A stretch of 64,000 nucleotides of DNA from Mesobacterium_A sp034670065 (GTDB lineage: Bacteria > Pseudomonadota > Alphaproteobacteria > Rhodobacterales > Rhodobacteraceae): assembly GCA_034670065.1 (NCBI GenBank), contig JAXMOG010000004.1, positions 186,001 to 250,000 of the forward strand. The letters run 5' to 3'. The notes under the pieces were generated by a model. The model was not told the DNA's origin. It searched no databases and saw only the letters and a program-made list of their open reading frames with translations. This document shows positions 26,416-34,589 of this stretch, one piece after another (position 1 is the first letter of the stretch; every line of letters begins with the position of its first letter). The position numbers and the translations under genes are program-made.

Positions 26416-27767
26416 GGTTGCCTCGCAGTCTACAGGTTCGGCTGGCACTATTCCTGGGCGTTCTGCTGACTGTCTTTTGGGTCGCGACGGCCACTGTCAC
26501 GGCCATTAACCTGCGCCATGAAATGGACGAGGTGTTTGATTCTGCCTTGCAGGAAACCGCCCAGCGCCTGTTGCCGCTTGCCGTCGTCGATATCATCGGG
26601 CGCGAGGAAGACGGCGTTACCCAACGCCTAAGTGCAATCCGCGAACACAACGAATTCTTCACCTACATCGTCCGAGATGAGCAAGGGCGCATACTGGTGC
26701 AATCCCATGACGCTGATCCAAAGATTTTTCCTGCCTACGATGGGCCGGGTTTTCGCCAGACAGAGACCCACCGGCTGTACAATGATGACGCCGTTCAAGG
26801 CAGCGTCCGTATCACGGTTGCAGAACCATTGGATCATCGCGGATCGGTCGCCCGCGAAATACAGATGGGGCTTGGCCTGCCACTGCTCTTTGTGATCCCA
26901 CTGGCCTTGTTGGCCATCGTTCTGGCGGTGCGGGCAAGTCTGGCGTCGCTGCGCCGCTTTCGTGAACGGTTGGAGGCCCGTGACGCACGGGATTTATCCC
27001 CCATACCAGAAGACGATATCCCTTCGGAAATCGCCCCAGTGGCCGCCACGTTGAACGGTCTCTTGACCCGTTTGAAAGGGGCATTCGATGCGGAGCGCAC
27101 CTTTGCTGCAAATGCAGCGCATGAATTGCGAACCCCGCTTGCTGGCGCGATTGCCCAGGCACAGCGCCTGCAATCCGAGACAGCCGACCCCAATGCCAAG
27201 GCCCGCGCGGCAGATATTGAGGCAACACTCAAACGGTTGACCCGCCTGTCCGAACGTCTGATGCAGCTCGCCCGCGCCGAAGGGGGCCGCCTGCGGCTAG
27301 ATCAAACATCAGATCTGCGTATGGTGGCGCATTTTGTCATCGAAGAAATGGCCCGCACAACGGATGCAGGACGCATTGTTTCATCCGTGCCCGACGCGCC
27401 GGTGATGTCAGACATTGACCCGGATGCCTTTGGTATTCTGTGCCGCAATCTGGTAGAAAACGCCTTGCGACACGGGTCTGACACCGCACCCGTTGCAGTA
27501 TCATTGGCGACGAACGGACTGCTGAGCGTCTCGAACGACGGCGCTGTCGTGGCTCCAGCGGCGTTGGCCCAGCTGACCGCCCGTTTTGAACGTGCGGGTG
27601 CACGCACCGACGGCAGCGGTTTGGGATTGGCAATTGTTGCTGCGATTGCCGAACGCATTGGTAGCAAACTTGTTCTGATCTCTCCCCGAACGGGCCAAAG
27701 TACCGGCTTCGAAGCACGCGTGAAGCTGCCTGTGGTGCAGTCTGACACGGCATCCCAGACATCGTGA
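26412..27767 (+). CDS. Membrane sensor histidine kinase
   Basis: A 451-residue sensor kinase with helices at about 10-32 and 152-174 flanking a periplasmic domain of some 120 residues, an HAMP-like linker, then the H box FAANAAHELRTPLAGA (His237), N box LCRNLVENALRHG and G box TDGSGLGLAIVAAIAERIG. The 26.4-kb regulator overlaps its start. Periplasmic segments such as FTYIVRDEQGRIL resemble QseC-type sensor regions. The signal may be a metal or a redox/oxidant state, given the neighbouring exported PepSY, DUF2271 and Asp/His-rich proteins, but this is inferred. Confidence 0.9.
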   Translation: MRLPRSLQVRLALFLGVLLTVFWVATATVTAINLRHEMDEVFDSALQETAQRLLPLAVVDIIGREEDGVTQRLSAIREHNEFFTYIVRDEQGRILVQSHDADPKIFPAYDGPGFRQTETHRLYNDDAVQGSVRITVAEPLDHRGSVAREIQMGLGLPLLFVIPLALLAIVLAVRASLASLRRFRERLEARDARDLSPIPEDDIPSEIAPVAATLNGLLTRLKGAFDAERTFAANAAHELRTPLAGAIAQAQRLQSETADPNAKARAADIEATLKRLTRLSERLMQLARAEGGRLRLDQTSDLRMVAHFVIEEMARTTDAGRIVSSVPDAPVMSDIDPDAFGILCRNLVENALRHGSDTAPVAVSLATNGLLSVSNDGAVVAPAALAQLTARFERAGARTDGSGLGLAIVAAIAERIGSKLVLISPRTGQSTGFEARVKLPVVQSDTASQTS

Positions 27768-28042
27768 TCTTTGGTTGGGGACCGGCGCGACAAGCTTCAT
27801 CGCCCCCATAGGATCGGACTGCGTTTCGACCGCCTTCTAAAAGCACCATCCCTCCGCAAACGCATGTAAAAAAAAGGTACAGAAAAACGCGCAAATTCTC
27901 CCAACTTCCGAGTGTCACGGATGTATGGTTTGGCCAACTGTGCTAGAACATGGATATTCAGGGCACCTTAGCCCGGTGTTCACAAATCCCTCTCCGGCGT
28001 GATGTCGGCCTATAAGGTTCGCAATGGATAATTCTGCCACTT

Positions 28043-28768
28043 ATGAACGGATGGAAGGCGCATTTGGCTCTTTTGAAAATCCACGCGCGTGACCTTTTGA
28101 GCGTCTTGGAAAAAGGTCACGCCAAGGTCTTGCTGATGAACCCCAACAGCAATGCCCACACGACAAATCGCATGTGTGCGATAGCCGCCCGCGCGATGCC
28201 TGTGGCGCCGATAGGCTGGACAGCACCCGCTGGCCTAGACCTGATCACATCAACCGAGGCGTTGGACAACGCTGGACGCTATGTCGAAACGGCCAATATT
28301 CCAACCGACCTTTCCGCTGTTATCGTTTCAGCGTTTGGCGACCCCGGCGCCGCCGGATTGGCGCAGCGCCTGTCTTGCCCCGTCATTGGGATTGGCGCGG
28401 CAGCGGCGCGCGCCGCTGCGAAGACAGGCCAGCCTTTTGCAGTTGCCACAACGACACCCGCCCTAGCTGAACGCATCAACGTTTTGATGACGGCGCATTC
28501 CGGTAATACACCGTATGTCGGCTGCTTTACCGCGGCGGAAGACCCAGAACTCTTGATGGCGAACGACGAAAATCTGGATGCCGCTTTGTTGGGCGCGATC
28601 CGAAAGGCCGCCCAGGCCGGCGCCGCGCATGTCATCATTGGCGGCGGGCCTTTGGGCGAAGCCGCAGAACGGCTTCGCGCGATCACCCCTTTGCCCCTAC
28701 TCAACCCGATCCTCTGCGCCGCCCATGAAGTTGCAAATATCATTGGAGTATCCCATGACGAAGCTTGA
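28043..28768 (+). CDS. Asp/Glu-racemase-superfamily protein lacking both catalytic Cys
   Basis: A protein of up to 241 residues resembling hydantoin racemase HyuE (AKVLLMNPNSNAHTTNRM near the start). True racemases use two cysteines in CFGDPG and LGCAG-like motifs; here they read SAFGDPGAAG and IIGGGPLGEAA, with no cysteine at either place. A racemase of the known two-Cys type is therefore unlikely. The start is uncertain: family members begin close to KVLLMNPN, so translation may start downstream of 28043, possibly at a GTG/TTG codon. Its end overlaps the hydratase start. The 275 bases upstream show no other gene. Confidence 0.75.
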   Translation: MNGWKAHLALLKIHARDLLSVLEKGHAKVLLMNPNSNAHTTNRMCAIAARAMPVAPIGWTAPAGLDLITSTEALDNAGRYVETANIPTDLSAVIVSAFGDPGAAGLAQRLSCPVIGIGAAAARAAAKTGQPFAVATTTPALAERINVLMTAHSGNTPYVGCFTAAEDPELLMANDENLDAALLGAIRKAAQAGAAHVIIGGGPLGEAAERLRAITPLPLLNPILCAAHEVANIIGVSHDEA

Positions 28769-29480
28769 AACATTTACGCAAGCCTTGATCGACGCACACC
28801 GAACAGGCCAGCGCGTGACCCCCGACATTCCGGACATGTCACGCGCAGAAATCTTGTCGGTTCAGTCGACGGTCAGCGCCGCTCTTGGTCCGGTTGCTGG
28901 TTTCAAAGTGGGCGAAACGGACGATCTGCCCATCATTGCCCCGATCCCAGCCATCTACCAAATCGCAAATGGCGGCTCCCGCACTGTTCAGGGCCTGTTT
29001 GGGATCGAACTGGAAGTCGGCTTTGAAGTGATCCGCGTTCCAACCGGCCCCGGCCTACCTGAAACACCGCAGGACTACTTTCGCCCGCATGTGGTGCTTG
29101 AGCTGGTAGACACGCGGCTTGCCGGTCCGGCAGCTGAAGACCCGCTTTTCAAATTTGCGGATTTCCAGATAAATTCCGGCGTTGTCATTGGACCCGGCCT
29201 GTCAGATTGGGACGGCAGCGATTTTGGCACCGTCTCGGCGCAGCTGATGGCAGGGTCTTCTTCAGAACTGGATGGCAAGGCAACCGTTCCCGGCGGGTCA
29301 GCCCTGTCAAACCTTAACCTTTTTCTAACCCATGTCGGCGATCACTGCGGCGGACTGAAGGAAGGGCAAATCGTAATCACAGGCTCGTTGTGTGGTCTGC
29401 TGTGGTTCGAAGGCGGAACAGAGATTTCCGGCCGGATACAGGGTTTGGGCGACGTGGCGATCAGCCTGCTGAAAGGCTGA
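28755..29480 (+). CDS. 2-keto-4-pentenoate hydratase-like protein (MhpD/HpaH/FAH fold)
   Basis: A 241-residue member of the fumarylacetoacetase-fold hydratase/decarboxylase family. Markers are GPVAGFKVGETDD near residue 45, VQGLFGIELEVGFEV near 73 with metal-binding acids, and GCSLC-like region QIVITGSLCGLLWF near 210. It starts inside the last codons of the racemase-like gene after GGAG, so the two are translationally coupled. The 3' end overlaps the amidase on the other strand by 20 bases. MhpD-type enzymes hydrate 2-oxo-4-enoates; the substrate here is unknown. Confidence 0.78.
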   Translation: MTKLETFTQALIDAHRTGQRVTPDIPDMSRAEILSVQSTVSAALGPVAGFKVGETDDLPIIAPIPAIYQIANGGSRTVQGLFGIELEVGFEVIRVPTGPGLPETPQDYFRPHVVLELVDTRLAGPAAEDPLFKFADFQINSGVVIGPGLSDWDGSDFGTVSAQLMAGSSSELDGKATVPGGSALSNLNLFLTHVGDHCGGLKEGQIVITGSLCGLLWFEGGTEISGRIQGLGDVAISLLKG

Positions 29481-30810
29481 GCGCTGGCCACCGAAACGGC
29501 GTCAGGATTGGATCAACCAAATCCATCAACCAGTGTTCTGATCCCATCCGGCCAATCATCTGCATCCCGATGGGCAGCCCCTGGGAAACCCTGGCCGGAA
29601 AGGCCAGTGCTGGCAGTCCAGCGGCGTTCACCCAACCGGTGTAAACGGCATGGCCCCGTGGCCCAACCTGCTGTCCATCGATCATGGCCGGATGGCTGTC
29701 AGTTGCGGGCCACGGATGGGCCGCCGACGCGGGCATGAGAATGGCATCATACCCCCACAGATCACGTGCCTCATGACGCAGGTCATAAACTGCATCCAGA
29801 ACGGTATAGAGTTCGGTTGCCGACGCCCCGGCCCCACGTTCTGCCATGTCTTGATACTTTGGCGCGGCGGCGGCGGCCACGGCAGGGTCACGGGCAAAAT
29901 AGGCTGCCAACCCAATCTCCCCGATCCGGCTCCACCCCGCATTCAGGTCTGATAAATCATGGGGCAGCGGCGCAATATCAACGCTGTGGCCCTGATCCCG
30001 CAAGCTCTGCACGGTTTGATCGAAAGCGGCAATAATCTCTGCATCACATGGCGCATCGCCCAGTCGGGGCACGGCCAGAATTCGGGCAGACCCCGCAATT
30101 TGCGGCTGGCGCGCCTGACCGGACAAAACACCATCAAGCAAACGCAGATCCCGCAGTGACCGCGCGATGGGGCCGACGACTTCGAAATCCAGAAGCACTT
30201 GGGCCAAGCCCCCACCCCGTGCGACATGACCAATGCCCGGTTTGAGCCCGACAAGACCAGTGTATCCGGCTGGCCGTCGTATCGACCCGCCACCATCCGT
30301 GCCCAACCCGGCCACGGCCAGCCCGGCCGCAACAGCCGCCACCACACCGCCAGATGACCCCCCAGGTGTGCGCTGTAGGTCGAACGGATTAAACGTCGGA
30401 CCAAAGGTCAGATTGTCGGTAAAACCTTCAACGGCGAACTCTGGCGTATTGCCTTTGCCAATCACCAAGGCACCCGCCTTGCGCAAAGCCGCCACCGGAC
30501 GTTCATCATGATGCGGCACGCGCTGTGCCAAAGCAGCGTTGCCCCATGCCGCCGGAAGCCCAGCGCTGACCAGATTGTCCTTCATGATCAGGGGCACACC
30601 GTCCAGCGGGCCACTGGGCGCCTGTTGCTCCCACCGTTTGGTTGCGGCATCGGCCTCGCTCAACAAGGTCTCTGACAGCGCTGAATAGGCATTCAGGGCG
30701 GGGTCCAAGCGTTGAATTCGGGCAAGGAGGATTTCAGCCACCTGCAACGGGGTTGATTGCCCAGTTGCAAATCCAGCCAATAGCGCTGTGGCGTCGTGCT
30801 GCCAGATCAT
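29461..30810 (-). CDS. Amidase-signature amidase
   Basis: A 449-residue amidase with the Ser-cisSer-Lys triad: Lys in GVPLIMKDNLVSAG, cis-Ser in TDGGGSIRRPAGYTG and the nucleophile Ser in PGGSSGGVVAAVAAG-like glycine-serine segments. The start ATG overlaps the TRAP permease stop (ATGA), so the gene closes the 13-gene operon. Such enzymes hydrolyse amides; in a ureide/imide pathway it could open or deamidate the product. It converges with the hydratase at 28755 with a 20-base overlap. Confidence 0.88.
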   Translation of the reverse strand: MIWQHDATALLAGFATGQSTPLQVAEILLARIQRLDPALNAYSALSETLLSEADAATKRWEQQAPSGPLDGVPLIMKDNLVSAGLPAAWGNAALAQRVPHHDERPVAALRKAGALVIGKGNTPEFAVEGFTDNLTFGPTFNPFDLQRTPGGSSGGVVAAVAAGLAVAGLGTDGGGSIRRPAGYTGLVGLKPGIGHVARGGGLAQVLLDFEVVGPIARSLRDLRLLDGVLSGQARQPQIAGSARILAVPRLGDAPCDAEIIAAFDQTVQSLRDQGHSVDIAPLPHDLSDLNAGWSRIGEIGLAAYFARDPAVAAAAAPKYQDMAERGAGASATELYTVLDAVYDLRHEARDLWGYDAILMPASAAHPWPATDSHPAMIDGQQVGPRGHAVYTGWVNAAGLPALAFPARVSQGLPIGMQMIGRMGSEHWLMDLVDPILTPFRWPALSLSAG

Positions 30811-32123
30811 CCCATCAAACTCTGCGGTAGCCACATCACAATCTGCGGCACAAGGATCAGCAGAATGGTGAACAGCAACATAATAACCGCATAGGGGATC
30901 GCACCGCGTATCACATCGGAAAACGGCCCCCCATCCGTGCGCACGCCTTGTACCACATACAGGTTCATTCCAACGGGCGGGGTTATCATGCCAAGTTCAC
31001 TCATCAGCACCACGAAAATTCCAAACCAGATCGGGTCAATGCCCGCGGCCACCACAATGGGCACAACAATCGGGATGGTTAGAACCTGCATCGACAACAC
31101 ATCCATGAACATGCCCAGGATCAGGTAAAACACCACCAGCGCAAACAACAACCCCGTCGGCGCCAGCCCAAGGCCTGCAACCCAATTGGAAATCACACCG
31201 GTGATCCCACCCAACGCCAGCGTCACGTTCAGGGTAAAGGCCGCCGCGATGATTAACAGGATCATGCCCGTCGTTTTGGCGGTTTGACGAAAGCAAACAT
31301 CCAAAAAGGCAAAGGACAGTCGCCCTTCCCGCCACACAAAAAGCAACGCAACCAGAACGGCCAGTGCCGCGCTTTCTGTTGGTGTTGCGATCCCCATATA
31401 GATCGACCCCATCACAATCAGGAAAACCACAGCTGCTGGCACCAGATGTACAAGGGCACGCAGCCGGTCCTTTAGCGGCAACTTCTCTTCCAGCTTTGAA
31501 GCATCTGGCAATCCGCGTGAACGACGCCACAGGCTTTCCAAAACAACGAAGCCCATAAATGTCAGTGTCAGCAGAATGCCCGGAATGATCCCGGCCACAA
31601 AAAGCTGCCCAACGGATACAGAGGCCAGCGAACCATAGATCAACAAATTCACAGAAGGCGGGATCAGGATACCCAGCGTTCCGCCTGCTGCCAAAGTTCC
31701 CAACGACCGGGCCGGATCATACCCCCTTTCGCCCAAAGCGGGCAGCGCCACAGTGCCCACTGTGGCCGCCGTCGCGACAGAAGAGCCAGAGGTTGCAGCA
31801 AACAGCGAACAGGCACCGATATTGGTATGCAATAGCCCGCCCGGCAGACGCCCAAGCCATAGCGCCAAGGCGCCATACATGCGATCTGCCAAGCCAGAGC
31901 GCAGCAGCAATTCGCCCAACAGTATGAACAGCGGAATGGCTGTCAGTACGTTTTCGTTCGATACGCCCCACAGCACTGGCCCCATGGATTTTAACAAGAC
32001 CGGGCCATAAAGGATCATCCCGCCCAGAACGCCCATGGCCACCATAACCACCGCCACAGGAAAGCCGATCATCAAAAGGCCCATCATGGTGACAAATCCA
32101 ATTGTCACGTCAAGAATGCTCAT
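30807..32123 (-). CDS. TRAP transporter large permease (DctM)
   Basis: A 438-residue permease with 11-12 hydrophobic helices. Typical DctM segments are MIGFPVAVVMVAMGVLGG, ENVLTAIPLFILLGELLLRS, AATSGSSVATAATVGTVALP and AGGTLGILIPPSVNLLIYGS. The chosen ATG follows a gap of 16 bases after the small permease stop. TRAP transporters import carboxylates or other organic acids with a Na+ or H+ gradient. In this operon it coexists with an ABC importer. Confidence 0.92.
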   Translation of the reverse strand: MSILDVTIGFVTMMGLLMIGFPVAVVMVAMGVLGGMILYGPVLLKSMGPVLWGVSNENVLTAIPLFILLGELLLRSGLADRMYGALALWLGRLPGGLLHTNIGACSLFAATSGSSVATAATVGTVALPALGERGYDPARSLGTLAAGGTLGILIPPSVNLLIYGSLASVSVGQLFVAGIIPGILLTLTFMGFVVLESLWRRSRGLPDASKLEEKLPLKDRLRALVHLVPAAVVFLIVMGSIYMGIATPTESAALAVLVALLFVWREGRLSFAFLDVCFRQTAKTTGMILLIIAAAFTLNVTLALGGITGVISNWVAGLGLAPTGLLFALVVFYLILGMFMDVLSMQVLTIPIVVPIVVAAGIDPIWFGIFVVLMSELGMITPPVGMNLYVVQGVRTDGGPFSDVIRGAIPYAVIMLLFTILLILVPQIVMWLPQSLMG

Positions 32124-32139
32124 CGTGTTGTCTTTCCGA

Positions 32140-32694
32140 TCAACGCGCAGACAAATGGTCGAGTTCTTCGGCCAGTTCTTCTTCAGCGGTTTTGGGTGAA
32201 AATTCTTTGGCAACCTGATCAATGCGCCCTGCCAAAACCAGCCGCAGCGCCCGCCCAGAAAGCCAAAGCGAGACAGCGGCGAAGAAGGCCAGACCGGCGT
32301 ACCACGCAGCCTGCGGATAGATCAGCGGCGTTCGCCACGGCGTCGCCGCCGTTGATTTATAGCTGATTGTGTCGATGATCACGAACCAGCCGATATACAG
32401 AAAAAACACGCCCAGAATGCCCAGCGACAGCACGGCCGCAAAATCGATCCACGCGCGAACCTTGACCGGAAAACGCTGATGCAAGACGTCGATACGCACA
32501 TGCGCGCGATCAATCAACGCCACGACAAAGGCTGCTGATGCGCCAAAGGCCAGCACATAGCCGCCCAGCTCATCCGCGCCCTGCAACGACGTGTTGAACA
32601 CTTTGCGCAAGACAGTTTCCAACGCCACAAAACCAGACAGGAACAGCAGCGCTGCTCCGAAAAGCCGGGAAATCCAAGTCGCTATACGGTCCAT
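32140..32694 (-). CDS. TRAP transporter small permease (DctQ)
   Basis: A 184-residue DctQ-type membrane subunit with four helices, at about 10-28, 48-66, 85-110 and 128-148. The C-terminal tail is acidic (PKTAEEELAEELDHLSAR). Length and position between binding-protein and large-permease genes fit the standard TRAP order (P-Q-M). A strong hairpin precedes it. Confidence 0.9.
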   Translation of the reverse strand: MDRIATWISRLFGAALLFLSGFVALETVLRKVFNTSLQGADELGGYVLAFGASAAFVVALIDRAHVRIDVLHQRFPVKVRAWIDFAAVLSLGILGVFFLYIGWFVIIDTISYKSTAATPWRTPLIYPQAAWYAGLAFFAAVSLWLSGRALRLVLAGRIDQVAKEFSPKTAEEELAEELDHLSAR

Positions 32695-32716
32695 GCGTCA
32701 GCCTCCTAGGTCAGGC

Positions 32717-32741
32717 GCTGCGCCCCGTTTTGGGGCGCAGC
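32717..32741 (-). promoter_or_regulatory. Stem-loop between TRAP binding-protein and small-permease genes
   Basis: Perfect 10-base stem GCTGCGCCCC/GGGGCGCAGC with a 5-base loop GTTTT, ten bases after the binding-protein stop. It likely stabilises or partly terminates the transcript. The same arrangement occurs in the other TRAP operon at 57189. Confidence 0.6.
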
Positions 32742-32750
32742 AATTTTGGA

Positions 32751-33785
32751 TCAGAAGTCGTAAGCAGTGCCCACGGTTTCCAGCCATTTATCGGAACACC
32801 CTTCGTTCACGGCGTCACAGACCTCTTTCCAAGCCGGGAAGGAGACTTCTGTTACCGCAGTTCCGATCAAGGCGGTGTCGGCCTCGGTCGGGGTCACCAG
32901 AACGTTGGTGTATTTGGTTCCTGTCTCACAGACCTCGCCGCCGGTGTTGCACGACACGGCATCGACAAACAGTTCCTCGGAATAGGACCAAATATCGGCA
33001 ATCAGGCCATCAAACGCCGCCTGCAATTTGCCCTGTTCTTCGGCGGACATGGCGTTCCACTTGTCCAAGTTGATGCCGTAACCATTCATTGCCAGCTGGA
33101 AAGCGATTGGCAGCATGTAGGACGTCACTTCAGGCCATCCGGCAGAGTTGGCCGACGACGGGCCAGTGATGGCACAATCAACAACACCGCGCGCCAGCGA
33201 CTGCTGCACCTCTGGGAAGGACAATGGCACCGGCGTGCCACCGACCAACGAGATGAAGTTGGCAAGGTTCTGGTCATAGACCCGAACTTTCAGCCCCTTC
33301 AGGTCAGACAAGGATGCGATTTCAGGTTTGCAAAACAGCACCTGCGGTCCAAATGGCCAAACGCCCAGAAGTTTGGTGTTGAACTTCTCTTGCAGCGCCG
33401 CATCCACGATGGGGGCGAATTTTTCGACTGTGCCCTTGCCGGTTTCGTAGTCGGGGTTCAGCCCCACCAGGTCCAGTCCCAGAATGGTCGGCTCATCGCG
33501 GGATACCTGGCTTAGACGCAGGGACACGATGTCAAACAGACCATCCTTGAGAATGCGCAGCTGTTCGGTGTCTTTGATGCCAGTGACGTCCACTGGTTGG
33601 TAATCTGCTGTCAAATCCATACCGGTTTTTTCGGCAAAGTTTTCAAAAAACGGCTGTTCGACGTTTTTCTGGATCAGACCAGTCGCCACGGGTTGCCCCA
33701 TGACACGCAGAGTGTCCGCGCCCGCCGTCGTGGCCAGCATCAAACTGGCGGCGATGGTTGCGCCTAGTGTCTTTTTCAAAGTCAT
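32751..33785 (-). CDS. TRAP transporter substrate-binding protein (DctP)
   Basis: A 344-residue periplasmic binding protein. The signal peptide is LKKTLGATIAASLMLATTAGA (residues 3-23). The DctP domain has family segments such as GLKVRVYDQNLANFISLVGG and FPEVQQSLARGVVDCAITGP, the latter with the conserved ligand-contacting Arg region. Placed with the TRAP Q and M genes, it captures the imported compound. Its ligand should be chemically related to the products of the hydantoinase-like and amidase genes, an inference from context. Confidence 0.9.
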   Translation of the reverse strand: MTLKKTLGATIAASLMLATTAGADTLRVMGQPVATGLIQKNVEQPFFENFAEKTGMDLTADYQPVDVTGIKDTEQLRILKDGLFDIVSLRLSQVSRDEPTILGLDLVGLNPDYETGKGTVEKFAPIVDAALQEKFNTKLLGVWPFGPQVLFCKPEIASLSDLKGLKVRVYDQNLANFISLVGGTPVPLSFPEVQQSLARGVVDCAITGPSSANSAGWPEVTSYMLPIAFQLAMNGYGINLDKWNAMSAEEQGKLQAAFDGLIADIWSYSEELFVDAVSCNTGGEVCETGTKYTNVLVTPTEADTALIGTAVTEVSFPAWKEVCDAVNEGCSDKWLETVGTAYDF

Positions 33786-33836
33786 AATGTCCTCGTTGTT
33801 GGTTGTTGGCTCTTGTGGCCGTTGAGTCTTGAGTGG

Positions 33837-34589
33837 TTAGGGAAGGTCAGAAAACCGCTGGAAAACAGAACCCCAGCCGGTCACGCGCGCGGGGTCACAC
33901 CCCATTTCGCGCAGGCAGTGCGCGGCAGTCACCGCCACAGAGTCGAGCACGGGAACGCCCGTCTCGGCTTCGATCCGCGCCGCTTCAGGAGCGCCACGAA
34001 AATTGGTACACATGATCACGATGGCGTCCGGCTTGGCCTTGGCCACCCGTCGCGTCATCGCCCCGACCTGTTCAGCCGGATAGGTTGCGAATGAATAATT
34101 GCCTTTGTCATCCAACCGCTCATCCGCGACGACCTCGATGCCTTGGTCGGCGTAGTTGGCGATGATCCGGCTTTGAATGTCGTCGATATAGGGCGTGACC
34201 AGCCCGATGCGCTTGGCCTTCATCCCGCGCAGGATGCGGTCATAGGCCAGCACGGTGGAGGTGGCCTTGATGCCGGTTTCACCTTCTATGGCCGCGCATA
34301 GCGCCCTGTCTTTTTCCAACCCCAGCCAGGATGCCGATGTGCCATTCCATGCGATCAGACGTGGATGCAATTCTGCCAGACGGCTGGCGGCCTCCAAAAT
34401 CGGGGCGTTCTGAAACTGGGTCTGCGACGCATCCGACATCGAGATTTCGACAACGCGGAACCGGCCAAAATGCGCCGTGGCCTGATCGCCAAATGGGGCA
34501 AACATGGCGGCGGTATACGGTTCCAGAACGGAATTTGAGGACGGCGTCAGCATGCCCGCCCGTGCGCCATCAACGGGGGGGAATGTCAT
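33837..34589 (-). CDS. Maleate-isomerase/arylmalonate-decarboxylase-like protein with one Cys
   Basis: A 250-residue Asp/Glu-racemase-superfamily protein. It begins ARAGMLTPSSNSVLEPYTAA, as maleate isomerases do. Maleate isomerases use two cysteines; here the first site reads IAWNGTSASWLG (no Cys) and the second is retained, DAIVIMCTNFRGA. Arylmalonate decarboxylase similarly keeps a single active-site Cys, so a decarboxylase or lyase reaction is possible. It overlaps the dihydropyrimidinase start (ATGA/GTGA style) and is followed by a 51-base gap before the TRAP genes. Confidence 0.78.
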   Translation of the reverse strand: MTFPPVDGARAGMLTPSSNSVLEPYTAAMFAPFGDQATAHFGRFRVVEISMSDASQTQFQNAPILEAASRLAELHPRLIAWNGTSASWLGLEKDRALCAAIEGETGIKATSTVLAYDRILRGMKAKRIGLVTPYIDDIQSRIIANYADQGIEVVADERLDDKGNYSFATYPAEQVGAMTRRVAKAKPDAIVIMCTNFRGAPEAARIEAETGVPVLDSVAVTAAHCLREMGCDPARVTGWGSVFQRFSDLP

